The position numbers were made by a program, and so were the translations under genes. Shown here piece by piece: positions 1 through 12,016 of a stretch of 64,000 bases of DNA. Under the pieces are notes generated by a model, which saw only the letters and a list, made by a program, of their open reading frames with translations, was not told where the DNA came from and searched no databases. This DNA is from Hirudo medicinalis (lineage: Eukaryota; Annelida; Clitellata; Hirudinida; Hirudinidae). Every line of letters begins with the position of its first letter. Within the stretch, counting starts at the first letter, position 1. Where the stretch lies: NCBI GenBank assembly GCA_011800805.1, contig MPNW01000025.1, forward strand, positions 99,365 through 163,364, given 5' to 3'.

Positions 1-1823
1 TTGGGTAGTATTTGCCATTTTCAGCTTTGCGGAGGTGTTTACGGATTTCTTTCTGTCATGGTAAGATCTCCTAAATCAAGGACTGAGTATTTAATCATCC
101 GTCCGATGATCATGTGATTATTGCGATGGCGATAACGGTTATATTAACAGTGTCAATCAATTTAGCTTCACTGTTTTAGCCCCATGTTCATAATAGCCCC
201 ACGCATAACCGTATTTCTTCCACGTCATCATTACCGTCAACAGGTCTAATTCAGATAAATATCAAGGTCGACAAAGCCTTATGTTAGCATGCTCCTATCA
301 CAAAATGTTTTTCAAACATTAGTTGTTATAATTTGATGACGATGACGATGATGATGATTATGAAGATGACGATTTTATGAAAGGAGCAGAAAGGAGGCAG
401 ATGTAGCTGTAAGATCATCTGCTGACTTACAACAGTTCAGTTGTTTTTAATAAAACCAGATGGTAATATGGTAATGATGTTGATGGTAATATCACAATCT
501 TGTAATAATTTATGCTAGTTATTTTTAAATTAATTAATAGAACTCTATTTTTTATCTTTATTTTCAAGATAATTAATAGCGATTAGTTTTTTGTTCCCCT
601 GACAAAGAACCGCGAAGTCTTATGAGTGAAAATATAATACACCGTAGGCGGCCTACCATTGTTAGTTTGCCCCTTGATATTTGTCCAAATTTTTATAATT
701 CACAAATGATAATATTTCGTAAATAATTTATTGATCATAATAAAGCTCCAGTAAATTAGGAAAGCTTCCGACATTAATATTTACTACATATTATAAGTTT
801 CGATAACTAATTTACAAGTGTCTCCTTTCTTTTTAAAAATCCTGGCTAAGCCACTGTAACAAATTATTATAATGAAGTTGATGATGTTGTGGTGATATCG
901 TGTTAGGATTTTCTAATAATTGCTCACCACCTTGATCATCACCAATCACAATTATGTGCGTCATTCTATTCAACAATGTTATTAATGTAGATTGTATTGT
1001 TCATCAACATCTGGGATCCAGATTCTGGATCTGTCTTTAAATTATTATTTGTAAATTATAGTCGATAATATAAAATGCAGTTCTGATATCATATTTGTTA
1101 AATTACAAAGCAATTCATTGTTATTGCAATTTTAATTAATTTACATTTTGATTTTTCGTTCGTAACAATTGTAAATGTCTCCAGGTTGCCGTTTTATTTT
1201 GAGGTCAAGGTCGTAATGTTGTTGTGGTTGGTGCTACCTGCCACCAGGGGGTCAACCGTGGTCTACACAAGGTACATCCACCCATTGCTGCTCAGTAGGG
1301 AGAATGTGCGTACCATTACGATCTTAGTTTAATCATAACAACTATAACTTTGAATACATGTGCCGCCTCATCTTGTTTTTATACGTCATCGATCTGCTCA
1401 TATTTCGATCTTGGGATGTTGATGATGATGACGATAACGATGATGCCTATGAAGCTATGGTGATGATTAAAGTGAATGCTTATGATGGAAGTCTCGCAAG
1501 TTCCAAATCTGCAACTTATTAAAGATTATCTTTTTTATTGATCAATTAAAATTCCTCAAAGTAAGAAGATTCTCTTCATCTTGTTCCACTAATAATTTTC
1601 CTCGGTTTAGTTCAGCCGGGCCATTGCTAAAGTGAAGCATCATCGTCATCGTCATCATCTTCAATGACACTGACATCGTTGGTAACAGCATTCACATCAT
1701 TATTAACATCCACAACCTACTGCGTCAGTTACAAAGTTGTTTGAATACATCCATCTTTACTCCTAGAATTCTTTTCTTGTGATTTATGATGGTGATGACG
1801 ACTATGATGATGATGATGATGAT

Positions 1824-1855
<32 letters not shown>

Positions 1856-3203
1856 CGACGACGACGACGACGATGACGATGATGATGATGACGACGACGA
1901 CGACGACGATGATGACGACAATGAAAATGCGGTGGTTATGATTCCAGGAGATAGACAGTTACGTAAAGAAATTGAAAGACCACTTCTTCGACTCCCTCGT
2001 GTTCCTTGGATCAAAAGGACTCTGCATGTTCACCGATCTTCTCACGACAGTCACGATAAAGGTAGCCAATCACATTTGTCCTGGCATGACTAATTAATAC
2101 AAAATACAATCTATGGTCACAATAAAGTTCCCGATATTTTTAATTATAAGGGCCAGGCGAAGCTCGCCAGTCACCTGAGAAGTGTCAGCTTGAGTGACCT
2201 CAGTGTGGTGGGCACGGACGCACTTCAAAGGTCAGAGTCATTTCAAGGTTGGTGGTACGAGTAATAGTAATTAAATAAAATATATAATCAAACACATTAT
2301 TTAATTCTTTTACTTAGAAACATCATCGTGTTCACGCACGAGAAGCCAGACTAAAAGAAGACTCTTGAGATATAAGACAGTTTGTAGCACATGTTGACGT
2401 TCTAATTGAATGATTATCACTTACACATTGGTGGTAAGTGAGTTGATAATAACGAATAATTTCAGTAATAATTTAAGATCTCAAGTCCGACGAATCGATC
2501 GGAGATGGAGAGCATCGTTGGATCAGAAAATCGTTTCCATGATGACGTAAAAAGCTCGAGGATGTCTGTTTTGGAGGAGGACCTTATCTCGAATTCTGAG
2601 CACGAATCCGCTAGTGAAGCATTTCCTCTGATGGAATTGTCTAATAAAGAACCGACCGATCTTATTGCTGGATCAGAATTCAATCCCATCAAACAATGCC
2701 CTTCATCGCCATTGGTCGATAAAGCGTCAGGTTTTCTTCACGACGACTTAACGTTAAATTTTACCAGTACTCCACAGTCTCAAAACGTTGTCTGCGATTC
2801 CGTCAATGACGAACGTTCAGATGTAACTCCTCAGGCAGGCAAAGAAATATCATCTGCTAAAGAGGTGTCCTCTCTGCATTGCAATGAGACCAACCGATCT
2901 CCAACGCAAATCAAGCCTTCTCCCTCTCTCAACGAAACGTTGTCATCCACAATTGAGGAATGCTCTCAGATCGCAGAAGTTGAATTTCCAAAGCAGCATC
3001 CCTCCGACATTTTAAACCAATCTTCATTCGAAGCTACCCCCTCTTTCTGCCCTGAAGCATCTTTACTCCAAAAATCCACCTCAAGGCCATCGACGAAATC
3101 TTCAGGCTTTACAAAGACCAATTTCTTGAGATCTCTCAAATTCTTCGATGCAAAAGGGTCGAAATCAATAAAAACATTAGACAACAAACCGCAACCAAAA
3201 TAA
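1..3203 (+). CDS. REEP1-4 type receptor expression-enhancing protein, 5' truncated by the window
   Basis: This is an ER-shaping membrane protein of the TB2/DP1/HVA22 family; the REEP1-4 subgroup curves ER tubules and links them to microtubules. Exons are 1-60 (partial), 1185-1305, 1948-2061, 2157-2230 and 2486-3203, all in phase. The conserved part shows WVVFAIFSFAEVFTDFFLSW, then LPFYFEVKVVMLLWLVLP with TRGSTVVYTRYIHP, then EIDSYVKKLKDHFFDSLVFL, matching the REEP order FPFYYELK, TKGSS.LYRKFVHP, EID...AKDRSYDALVHFGKRGL. The N-terminal membrane segment lies outside the window. The last exon adds about 240 Ser/Thr-rich residues, longer than usual, and is the least certain: its acceptor has a poor pyrimidine tract. 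If exon 4 is read through instead, the protein stops at 2262-2264, close to an AATAAA near 2274. An AATAAA also lies near 3353. Confidence 0.85.
61..1184 (+). other. First visible REEP intron, no other gene seen
   Basis: AT-rich intron between the first two visible REEP exons, with a strong GTAAG donor at 61 and a CAG acceptor at 1183-1184. I see only short GAT runs (about 336-362) and no credible ORF on either strand. Confidence 0.6.
1804..1919. repeat. GAT/GAC microsatellite in a REEP intron
   Basis: About 115 bp of GATGAC/GAC triplets just upstream of REEP exon 1948-2061. Read on the plus strand it gives a spurious poly-Asp ORF and on the minus strand a poly-Ser ORF. Confidence 0.95.
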
Positions 3204-3776
3204 TCCAATTGACAAGTCGATTTTTAAACATTTTTTAACATTTATTTAATTATGAATTTGTTAAAAATATCGGATGGCAAAAAAAACATTTGAACTCAAA
3301 CCAGTTAGTTCTGTTATATCATTTCAACATGAGCGCTTTTATTGCTAACAATTAATAAAATTATTTCTTTAACGTTGGGAGATTTTTGGAACAATTTGCT
3401 TGTTTTCACTAAATTCATTCCCTCTCTCTCGAATCGCTTTGATTAGCGTCTCTGCCCGCGCTCTGCAAAAACATTAACAGTATGTTGAGGACTAATGTTA
3501 ACTACATGTTAATATACATGGCATATTTCTAAAATAAGATGAGAAATGACAAAGATAAGATAAAAATATGTATATATTATATACGTATGTATATGTAATA
3601 TATCCATATGGTTAATATGTAATAATACGCAATGTAAATTAAAGGCCAATAATAACGATATCACAGAAAAAGACAAAAGAACTTATTAACGGATGAGGAA
3701 GGAATAAAGTCGTAAAAACTCTATCAAATTTAGCATTAAAATTCATTAAAAATTAAGCAAGAATTTTAATTAATAC
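3204..3776. other. Convergent 3' interval between REEP and PMCA
   Basis: The two genes end toward each other here. The stretch is AT-rich with an AATAAA near 3353 for the plus-strand gene. No coding signal seen. Confidence 0.6.
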
Positions 3777-6765
3777 TCAACTTAAAATGAAGTTGATTTT
3801 CATATTTGGTAACAAACTCACAATTTCGGACTGGCGGCTGCTCTTTCTTATTGGGGTGTGGGCCATTTCATCGGACATTGCTCTAATGCCTAGCAATTTG
3901 TCAGGGATAAGGGAAAGAAACTGTTCGGTATTAAACATTAACGTAATGATTTAATATTCTTAATATTACTTGATTATATATTTATGCCCTCTTGCTTACC
4001 TCTCCCCAGATAATTTCACCTGATCCAAATGCTAAACACCAAAGCCACTCATCAATGCCCAATGTGACGGTATGAAAAAGGGTTCCGCCATATTGCACAA
4101 TGAAGACCTTTTGATAAATTATCTTGTTATTAAATAAAATACAAACATAATTATGGTAATTTTAATATTGTAAAACCTTAATGAGAGATGCATGAAATAT
4201 AACAATAAATTAAATGTAATTACAAATTAAACATGACTACAATTTTTTTCCATTTAAAGCAGCTCCATCCCTTCCTCGTTCGCAAACCTGTGTGATGAAG
4301 GTGGATAACCATATGCATGGAAACAGTTTATTTCTTAAAATTCCAGAGAAAACATTTAGTTCATCATGTATCTTTCTGCAGTTAATTTCGTTGAAGAGAG
4401 TCATGAGTACGAAAGTGTTGTAAATGATGACATAGTGCTTCTTTATTAGTCCACGCTTCGTGTCCACGGCGTTATCCACGTCACATATCCGGTGACCTAT
4501 TATTGACATGTTATCAATGTTAAGAAGATCAAAGAGAATCAGCTGTATCGGGCATCTCGAGTAAAAACGAGCTTGTTCAAAACTTACCGATGATCAGGAG
4601 AACAATGATGACCGTCAGTTGATAGATTGAATGACCAATGACGCATTTGAGCATCCTGTTCGAAAGGAGTGACTTTGTTCTTCCGTAGGGCTTCCTGTTC
4701 AAAATCTCCTTTGTAGGGGATTCCGTTGCCAGTGCCAGAGAGGCGAACGTGTCCATGATGAGATTGAGGAATAGCATTTGGATCGCTTTGAGTGGGGTGT
4801 CCTGTGCAACACAAATGTGACTGTTCGAGTAGCGTTATGAAAGTTTTGGCTTAGATGATGGTGATCTTACGATTGTTTTCTCACTTGCTTACATGTAATA
4901 TGTATAAACAATTTGTATGAAAAAACTTAAAACATGCATTAAATAGAAATAGTTTTATTGTCGCATTTTTGATTCTTCAGTAGTGACAAGTATTTAGCAT
5001 AAGTAACTTAAAAAGTAATAACCAAAATTAACTTGTTTAAATCAGTCAGAAAAAAAGCAACACATAAAATAAATTGGTGAACTCACTATGCCCTCTGAAG
5101 TCTCTGACGCCATATAAATGAACGATTGTTATTATTACTGCCTTACAAACTATTTCGTAGAACTTGAACTCATCACGGACTATTTTTTACCTTAAAGAAA
5201 CAAGCCCCTAAGAACGAGGTTAGTACTGCCACACAATTTACTGTCAGCTGGAACTGGAGGAACTTGGAAATGCTGTCATAGACGTTCCTCCCCCACATGA
5301 CGGACTTGACGATGCCAGTGAAATTGTCGTCCACCAGAATGATGTCGGAGGCCATCTTTGCTACGTCAGTTCCAGATACGCCCTTCCATGTTATTTCCAA
5401 CATTAAATTAAAATCTGAATTGCGTATACTTATATGAGGTAACTTAATAAGATAACATAAATCGTTGTACTTTGGATTTCAATTCATGTATTTCTGAACA
5501 CCCTTTCAACGGAATATATTACAGCATTGAAGTAAGAAATAGCAAACTGTTATCGAGATGAGTAATGATAAGGAGCCAAATGTGGTTAAAGTGATATGTG
5601 TTCAACGGAACTTTAAGACCTCTTCAAGATTAAAGGAAGCTTTCCTTGAAAAGGAAAGTTTCCAAGGCTGTGTGAATCAACTTAAATAACATAACGTTGA
5701 CATATTGACTATTATAATGCATTCTCATAACATTTTACTAAACATTTTATAAATATTGTATGTATGCTACTCACATAAACTTTATGAACTACCATAAAAT
5801 TATACGGTTATAGAATTTATTTACATCAATTGTCATGAATTAAGAATTGTCCATATTTTAGTTATTAATTAATTTTTACACTCAATTCTTAGACACATGC
5901 CTTCATCACACTCATACCATGGCAAACCCCACATCGGCTTTCTTCAGGGCAGGTGCATCGTTCGTTCCGTCACCAGTGACAGCCACAACTTCTCTGTACT
6001 TTCTGACCTTGCTTTCAATTATCCCATTCACCAGCGTGTACTTATCCTGAGGTAGAGAGCGTGCCAAAACACGCAATCTCGGCCATATTCTATCGAACAT
6101 TTCTTGCACTACCTGTCCACAGCACCAGAATTTATAATATGCATTAGTTATGGAAACCTTTGCTGGGAATTGAACTCCCAACGGAGCCGCACCAACGCGA
6201 AAGCCTTAACCACTCGGCTAGCGATGCCCAATGGTTAAGTGTAATACATATAATGTGCGCTACAGGAATAGAATGAATCTCCTAGTTTGTAAGTTCTAAT
6301 GGATGTGTTACTTAAAAATTAATAATAGTAATTGTTATAGATTAGTGTTTAGATTGTTATTTAGAGTAGTATTGTTGCACATATTGTTGCTGGTGATCTT
6401 GGGGAGAATACTTATTTTAACAATAAAAACTAACAGGCCCATCTGGTGTCTCTCTGATGAGTTCATTAAACTCTTTCCCTTCAAAGATGAGATGAACACC
6501 TGGCTTGAAAATTCCACACTTTGTTGCTATAGAACGAGCTGTTTCTAGGTTGTCCCCTGAATGAAGTTAAGGGAACATAATTATCCTATTTCAGATTTTA
6601 TTCTGAATAATAAATATTTTACTTAGATATGTACCGGATATCCGGTTGTGTTCGAATCCTTGAGTATCCGATATCCGGTAGTCCATTATCCGGAATTAAT
6701 AAATAGCTTTTTTATTTCATCTTACTTATTATATAAATTTTATAAATAATAATAATAATAATAAC

Positions 6766-6798
<33 letters not shown>

Positions 6799-9700
6799 CA
6801 TCATCGGTATTTACCTGTCACCATGCGCACGGTTATGCCTGCAGATTGGCACAAAGCGATGGATTCAATCACCTGAAGTAATGCGGTGAAATATATTTAA
6901 TATATTAAACTTTATTTGAATATCAACTAAGGTAACAATGATAACATTCACAATAATTACTGCGATGGTAGACATACTTCCGTCCTCAGTGGATCTTCAA
7001 TTCCAAATATGCCGATAAGAATGAGGTTTCTGACCATTGTGTATTCGTCATCAAATATGTTGTTGGAAAATTCTCTTCGCAGGTCTTCATCTTCTTTCCT
7101 CTTTAATGTTACATTCCCTGATATTGATGATGACGACGATGATAATAGTGATGGCGTTGGTTAATTTCAGAACAAATCGTTTGAGTAAGACACTACTTAT
7201 GTGGCTTATTTATTTATAAAATTAATTTCTTAATTACTTATTTCTTATTATATCGTTTCATTATCACTTTCATAATTTCAAATATAATTTTCACTCTAAA
7301 ATTCTCAATGAAATCTTAATGGGTAGCAAAAACAATCATGTTAAAATGCCAAATCAAATAAAAATTCCAACGTTTGAAATGATTGAAAGAATTGTAAGGA
7401 ATACTGGTAGGATATGATATTATTAGGTAATTTGTAATAATAATGATAATGATAAATTTTCGGATAAGATTTATGGGGACGGATTAAAGAGTTATGGGGT
7501 TGAATGAGATTCTTACAACAATTAATTAAGTAAAACTGACCAAGCCGGATATCCCTGTAAGCGAGGCAAATGGTCCTCAGCGTACCCCCGGTCATGTGCA
7601 TGAAAGCGGTGTTTACCCTAACTTTTGCATCGTGCTCAATGCGTATTATGGTGTCGTCATCTTCCAGCATGTACGAACATCTGGAAAATAAGTTACTGTA
7701 ACTCCATCTATAATATAAAACAGAAAGTGCGCTTGTATGTTTGTCTGTTCCAAGAACTCCTCCCAAAAGGTGAACGGTAACCTATTAATAAACAACTCAG
7801 TTATTATAATTACGTAACAATTGCATCAACTTCTTACATCGATCGGTCACCAAATAATCAATACGAAACTGCAGTTACATGTTACATTCAGTTACTGTAG
7901 TAAGCCTACTTCTCGAGTATGACTTCCGTAGCACCTTTAACCAGCACCAAATACTTGTTGGGTTTCGGATTGTAGACAGTAGTCATTGATTTTCTGACTG
8001 AGTTGAAGGTGATGACATTGACAACCTTCTCTGATGTTGCTGCTCTTCTCACATTCAAGTAGTTGATGCCGATAGTGGAAAGAAAATTGAGAAGGGCGCA
8101 TTCGGTCTTGTTGCCGACGTAGACCGGCAGTTGTCCGGCCCTCTTCTCTTTCTCCGTGGGAAACTGGACGATTTATTAAAGAATATAAACATATTATAAA
8201 GAATCGTAATAACTTACATGTATTCTTATAAGCCAGATTTATAATTCATTTCGAGATTCATAATTGCAGTAATCAGTGTTATTATTTTACGACGATGTTG
8301 GAAGTGATGCTGCTGTTGACAGCAATAGAGTCAGCGAGGAGTTCAAGGACTCGTTGAGTGAAATCCGCATGCGTAGCCTTCTGAAACATCCTTCCTGTGT
8401 AATTGTAATATTACCATCTCTTATTTATTTTTATTTTACTTGTAATCGTGTAATTTATTTATTTATTAATATACAAATGTTCACCGGCCAGAAAGCATTC
8501 CACAACAGTCATTCTGTTGGTTGTCAGGGTTCCTGTCTTATCTGAACAAATGGCTGTCGCATTGCCCATGGTTTCACAAGCGTCCAAATGTCGGACCAGG
8601 ATATTTTCTGACATCATCCTCTGCAGCAACAATAATTCCACTAAAATTAATATAATAACTACAATTATAATAATAATGTTAGTGCAAATCTCGCCTTGAC
8701 TGAATAGGCAAGTGCAAGCGTAACAGCCAATGGCAATCCTTCAGGAATGGAAAGTACAAGGATGGTGACACCAAAGATAAAAAAGTTGAGGTACTCCTTT
8801 ACCATAGTCATATTCCATGCTACGTTGTTGAGATAGTTCTCCAAAGAAAAACGAACGAATAGGACCAATGTGGTTATTAGTGCTACCACGAAACCTGGAA
8901 TGTTAATGGTTTTAGAGGTTGTTAGAGGTTATGATGTTGATTGTGACATTATGATGACTTTGTGATCATAAAGAAACCTGAATATCCCAAATAGACCGTC
9001 ATTTTGATCAGTTTAGACCTGATGAGCGACATCTCCTTTCCTGTGATTAAAATGATATTCGATATGATTCATCGAGCTTATATTTTGTCATCTTCAAGCA
9101 TTTAATTCCAAGCGAATGGTGTCGTTTCAAAACCTTTCTTCCGCCTCTAGCAGTGCTCTTGCGATTATGTGCTCCATAAATGGTTCGGCCCTCTGTCTCA
9201 AAAAGTTTCATGTCCTGAAATTACCGCTTATTAACGAATAAGTGCGATCCAAATTATTTCTGCATACGGTGATGGATAGCTATCTAACGGCGCTACTCAA
9301 ATTGAAGTTCTGATCGTGTTAACGTGGTGCGCAATCGAGTTGCTTACCTTCCGATTCCATGAGAGCCATGCTGGCTCCAGATATGGTGTTTTTGCCCACT
9401 GCTACCACCAACATCTTCCCGCTTCCCTCCATCACATTGGTTCCTGAGAAGGACGACGATGGTCTTAATATTGGCGATGATAATCTTAGTTACGAAGATT
9501 TTGACGAATCACCCGCTATCAGTCTGTAATCCCTGTTTGGAGTCTTTTCTAAGAGGTTTGTTTCTCCTGTCATTGCGCTCTCATCAATCTTAAGGTCGCT
9601 AGCCTGAAGCACAATGCCGTCTGCAGGGATTGAGTCACCGTACTTTATCAGACAAATGTCACCGACCAACAGATCTCTCATTGGAATATTCAGCACTTCC

Positions 9701-11740
9701 CTTGCAGGAGTATTACGATGATCGTGACAACCTTTCTCATCTCGATAACGTCAATTCCTTGAACAACGACAAAATTTAATCGTAAGATCATCACTTGTTC
9801 ATGAGGATTGCCACCCTATGATCCATTTCCAGTTGCTTGTGTAGACTTCTGAATTGTCTCTCTTTTTTCCAGTCGTTGATGGCAGTCATGAGGACTATGA
9901 CAACTACTGCAACCAAAATGGCGCCACTCTCGATTATCGATGTGATCATGCTCTCTTCAGAAGCTGTATTAGGATACATACAACATCGGCATTAATTTTG
10001 TCGTTATATTGTTATATTCTAGATATATCATTTATACTGTTTAATTAAGTACAAATTTCCTAAAAAAAATCGATATATAAATAACCAGGGCCGCCGACAG
10101 AAATATCGGATCACTTGGCGTAGTGACCAATCCTTATTTTTTAAGAAAAAGTTTATAAAAAAACAAGTCATACAAATAGTAATAATATAAATCATATTTG
10201 GTTGATATCATATGTATTAAAAAAAAAATTATTTTCGTTGCATTAATGCAAAAATGCGGTTATAATAACAAAAGTATTTCTATAATTCTTATGCCTTATC
10301 AGCAAGTATTTGATTTGTAAGTCTTTATCATTGTAGTTGACCAGATTCGGCAGTAATGTTATCATATAGGCATAAATTATAAACTATTTGCATTATATTG
10401 TAATATTTTAAGACCCGGGTGGGTCCTGAAAAATTGCCGGGCACTTGCGTCCTGGCCCCCTTTCGGCGGCCCTGTAAATAACCGTTAAAAATAATAGTGC
10501 ATCATCTATAATGAGTTTTTGAAATATATACTTATGGGCACTTCTAATTTAGATTCTGACTAGCTCCATGTTTCTTTCAAAAAATAGCTGGAACTTTTAG
10601 TTAATTTTTAGAACTTCGTTAAAACAAGGTTGATAAACTTAGTGAAAATACGATGAGAACACCAAAAACGCATCGCCATCTCATCTTGTATGAAACAAAA
10701 TTAGTCTAACGTTAACGATAATGACAATTTTTTATTGGACTCAATGCTTCCATAACCTCTGAACAATCAGATAAGGAAAATTATCAGTTTTTGTATGTTT
10801 CGCTAATAGCACTAAATCATTGCCGGTGTGTATTAGTGACCTATGGGCTCTTCTGTTTTAGAAATGAGTTAAATAAATAATATTTGAATGTATATCATAC
10901 ATTCCTCCCTGATGATAAAGGACAAAATCAGTGAAATGGCAGCTGCTCCAATGAGGATGAACAAGATGAAGTCATTAAGTGCTTCCCACACAAACATGTA
11001 GAACGATTTCCGTTTCTTCCTTTCCACAAAATTTCTTCCATAAAAAAGTATCCTGGCTTTTACATCGGAAGGCAGTCTCGACAATCCTATTTTGAAGAAA
11101 TAACAATCAATTATAATATTAATTTCCAGTATGTCTCGTGACAACTGATTCAAATTCTTAATTACATTTAGGTATCCTCAAGTGAACGCAGCCGACATAC
11201 AATGGAGATTTTCAAGACATTTTTGATCCGTTTGACAACTAATGGGTTAAGTCCCTGTCAATGGCAACAGACGTAATGTGTCTTGTTCGCAAACCGGCCT
11301 GCACCGCCTACAGATATGGACACATTATAAATGGAAGAGCGATTAAAAAGTGCCTTCACATCCTATTCGGGTACTTATAGCACTCAATAGATCGGCTAAA
11401 CCTGGATCTACAACTACTCAAAAGACACTTAAGTCTTTCATGCTTTCGTCTTCTGAGAAAGATTTTGGTAAAATTACTGGCTGATGATTTGGTATCAAAA
11501 TGTCACTATTGGTATTATTAATTATGAAATCTAATTATGTATTGATACGATAAAACTTTATTATGTTTAGCATATTTATTCGTGCTATGGTTGTCGACCT
11601 CTCTGAGGATCAGTCTGCAGAAGTTCGCAAAGTCTGGACGCCGAACCAAAGTGTTCAGTCAGGACATCGTGACTTCTTTCTTCGATTAAAATTTTCAAAT
11701 CTGAAGGGGGAATCCATTGATCCTCAAATCTTGGAATCAT
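3777..11740 (-). CDS. Plasma-membrane Ca2+-transporting P-type ATPase (PMCA, ATP2B type)
   Basis: Pumps Ca2+ out of the cell using ATP. Twenty exons: 11599-11740, 10901-11086, 9795-9963, 9513-9700, 9348-9443, 8978-9040, 8695-8894, 8485-8620, 8291-8394, 7910-8163, 7541-7680, 6978-7117, 6815-6872, 6435-6556, 5918-6112, 5191-5382, 4588-4801, 4288-4496, 4000-4107, 3777-3920; 3060 nt, 1019 aa. The ATG at 11740 opens a typical PMCA N-terminus. Landmarks: actuator TGET, membrane segment [10 protein letters not shown], phosphorylation site [16 protein letters not shown] (Asp near residue 375), hinge [24 protein letters not shown] signature [20 protein letters not shown] and Ca2+-binding [15 protein letters not shown]. 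It is shorter than usual PMCAs (about 1200 aa): the lipid-binding insert before TM3 is nearly absent and the protein ends about 40 residues after the last membrane segment, with no LRRGQILW-like calmodulin site. Intron 7 appears to use a GC donor. Confidence 0.93.
6160..6232 (-). repeat. tRNA-like SINE head (Ser/Leu-like)
   Basis: On the minus strand a perfect Pol III A box (TAGCCGAGTGG) is followed by a T-arm that folds as TGGGA-GTTCAAT-TCCCA. The D-stem GCC/GGC fits, but the acceptor and anticodon stems do not pair, so this is a tRNA-derived relic rather than a working tRNA. It lies in the PMCA intron just upstream of exon 5918-6112. Confidence 0.5.
6745..6799. repeat. TAA/ATA microsatellite in a PMCA intron
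   Basis: About 18 ATA/TAA triplets with one interruption, just beyond the donor of exon 6815-6872. Confidence 0.95.
8693..8694 (-). other. Probable GC-AG intron donor in PMCA
   Basis: The only join that keeps the invariant sequence ...LAYSVK + [15 protein letters not shown] puts the exon end at 8695, so the intron begins GCGAGA (minus strand) and ends CAG at 8621. No GT gives the same protein nearby. Confidence 0.65.
10086..10474. mobile_element. Non-autonomous hAT-like DNA transposon (MITE), 389 bp
   Basis: Inverted ends CAGGGCCGCCGACAG (left) and, read inward from the right, CAGGGCCGCCGAAAG, bounded by identical 8-bp direct repeats TAAATAAC at 10078-10085 and 10475-10482. An 8-bp target duplication with CAGGG-type ends is the hAT hallmark. 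There is no transposase ORF inside. It sits in PMCA intron 2. Confidence 0.85.
11235..11405 (+). repeat. tRNA-derived SINE copy A
   Basis: Shares with the copies near 39.4-39.7 kb the blocks AATGGCAACAG, TTCGCAAACC-like B box, TAAATGG, TAAAAAGTGCCTTCACATCC and TAGCACTCAA. It lies in PMCA intron 1. Confidence 0.7.
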
Positions 11741-12016
11741 TTTTGTTTTTCATCTATTTGGATAATTATGCTTTAATGACGTTTGTGCTTACTCTTGCTC
11801 AGAATTTCAGTTGGTATAAATACATTAAAAAATTATCTAAATTAAATAATTTAATTATTTATAAATATATTTTACCAGAAATTAATGTTTAAATGCATTT
11901 TATTCATTTTTCTAATTATAAAATCGCAAAACGCCCATCCTTGCTTATAAAGGCGTCCTTAGGAACTCCGAGCAATACGGTAGGTTTTACTTTCCAATTT
12001 TCGAAATTTAGTGTTA
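11741..12016. promoter_or_regulatory. Head-to-head promoter interval of PMCA and DNAAF3
   Basis: The two start codons, PMCA at 11740 (minus) and DNAAF3 at 12017 (plus), are 276 bp apart, so both promoters and 5' leaders must lie here or overlap the genes, unless untranslated exons exist. No individual factor site is claimed. Confidence 0.6.

Noticed and set aside
1779..2093. Poly-Asp ORF (plus) and poly-Ser ORF (minus)
   Set aside because: Both are translations of a GAT/GAC microsatellite; the real coding sequence here is REEP exon 1948-2061 in another frame.
9135..9215. Extra 81-nt PMCA exon between 9348-9443 and 8978-9040
   Set aside because: It has AG and GT borders and a length divisible by three, but an in-frame TGA in the required phase; joining the flanking exons directly keeps the frame.
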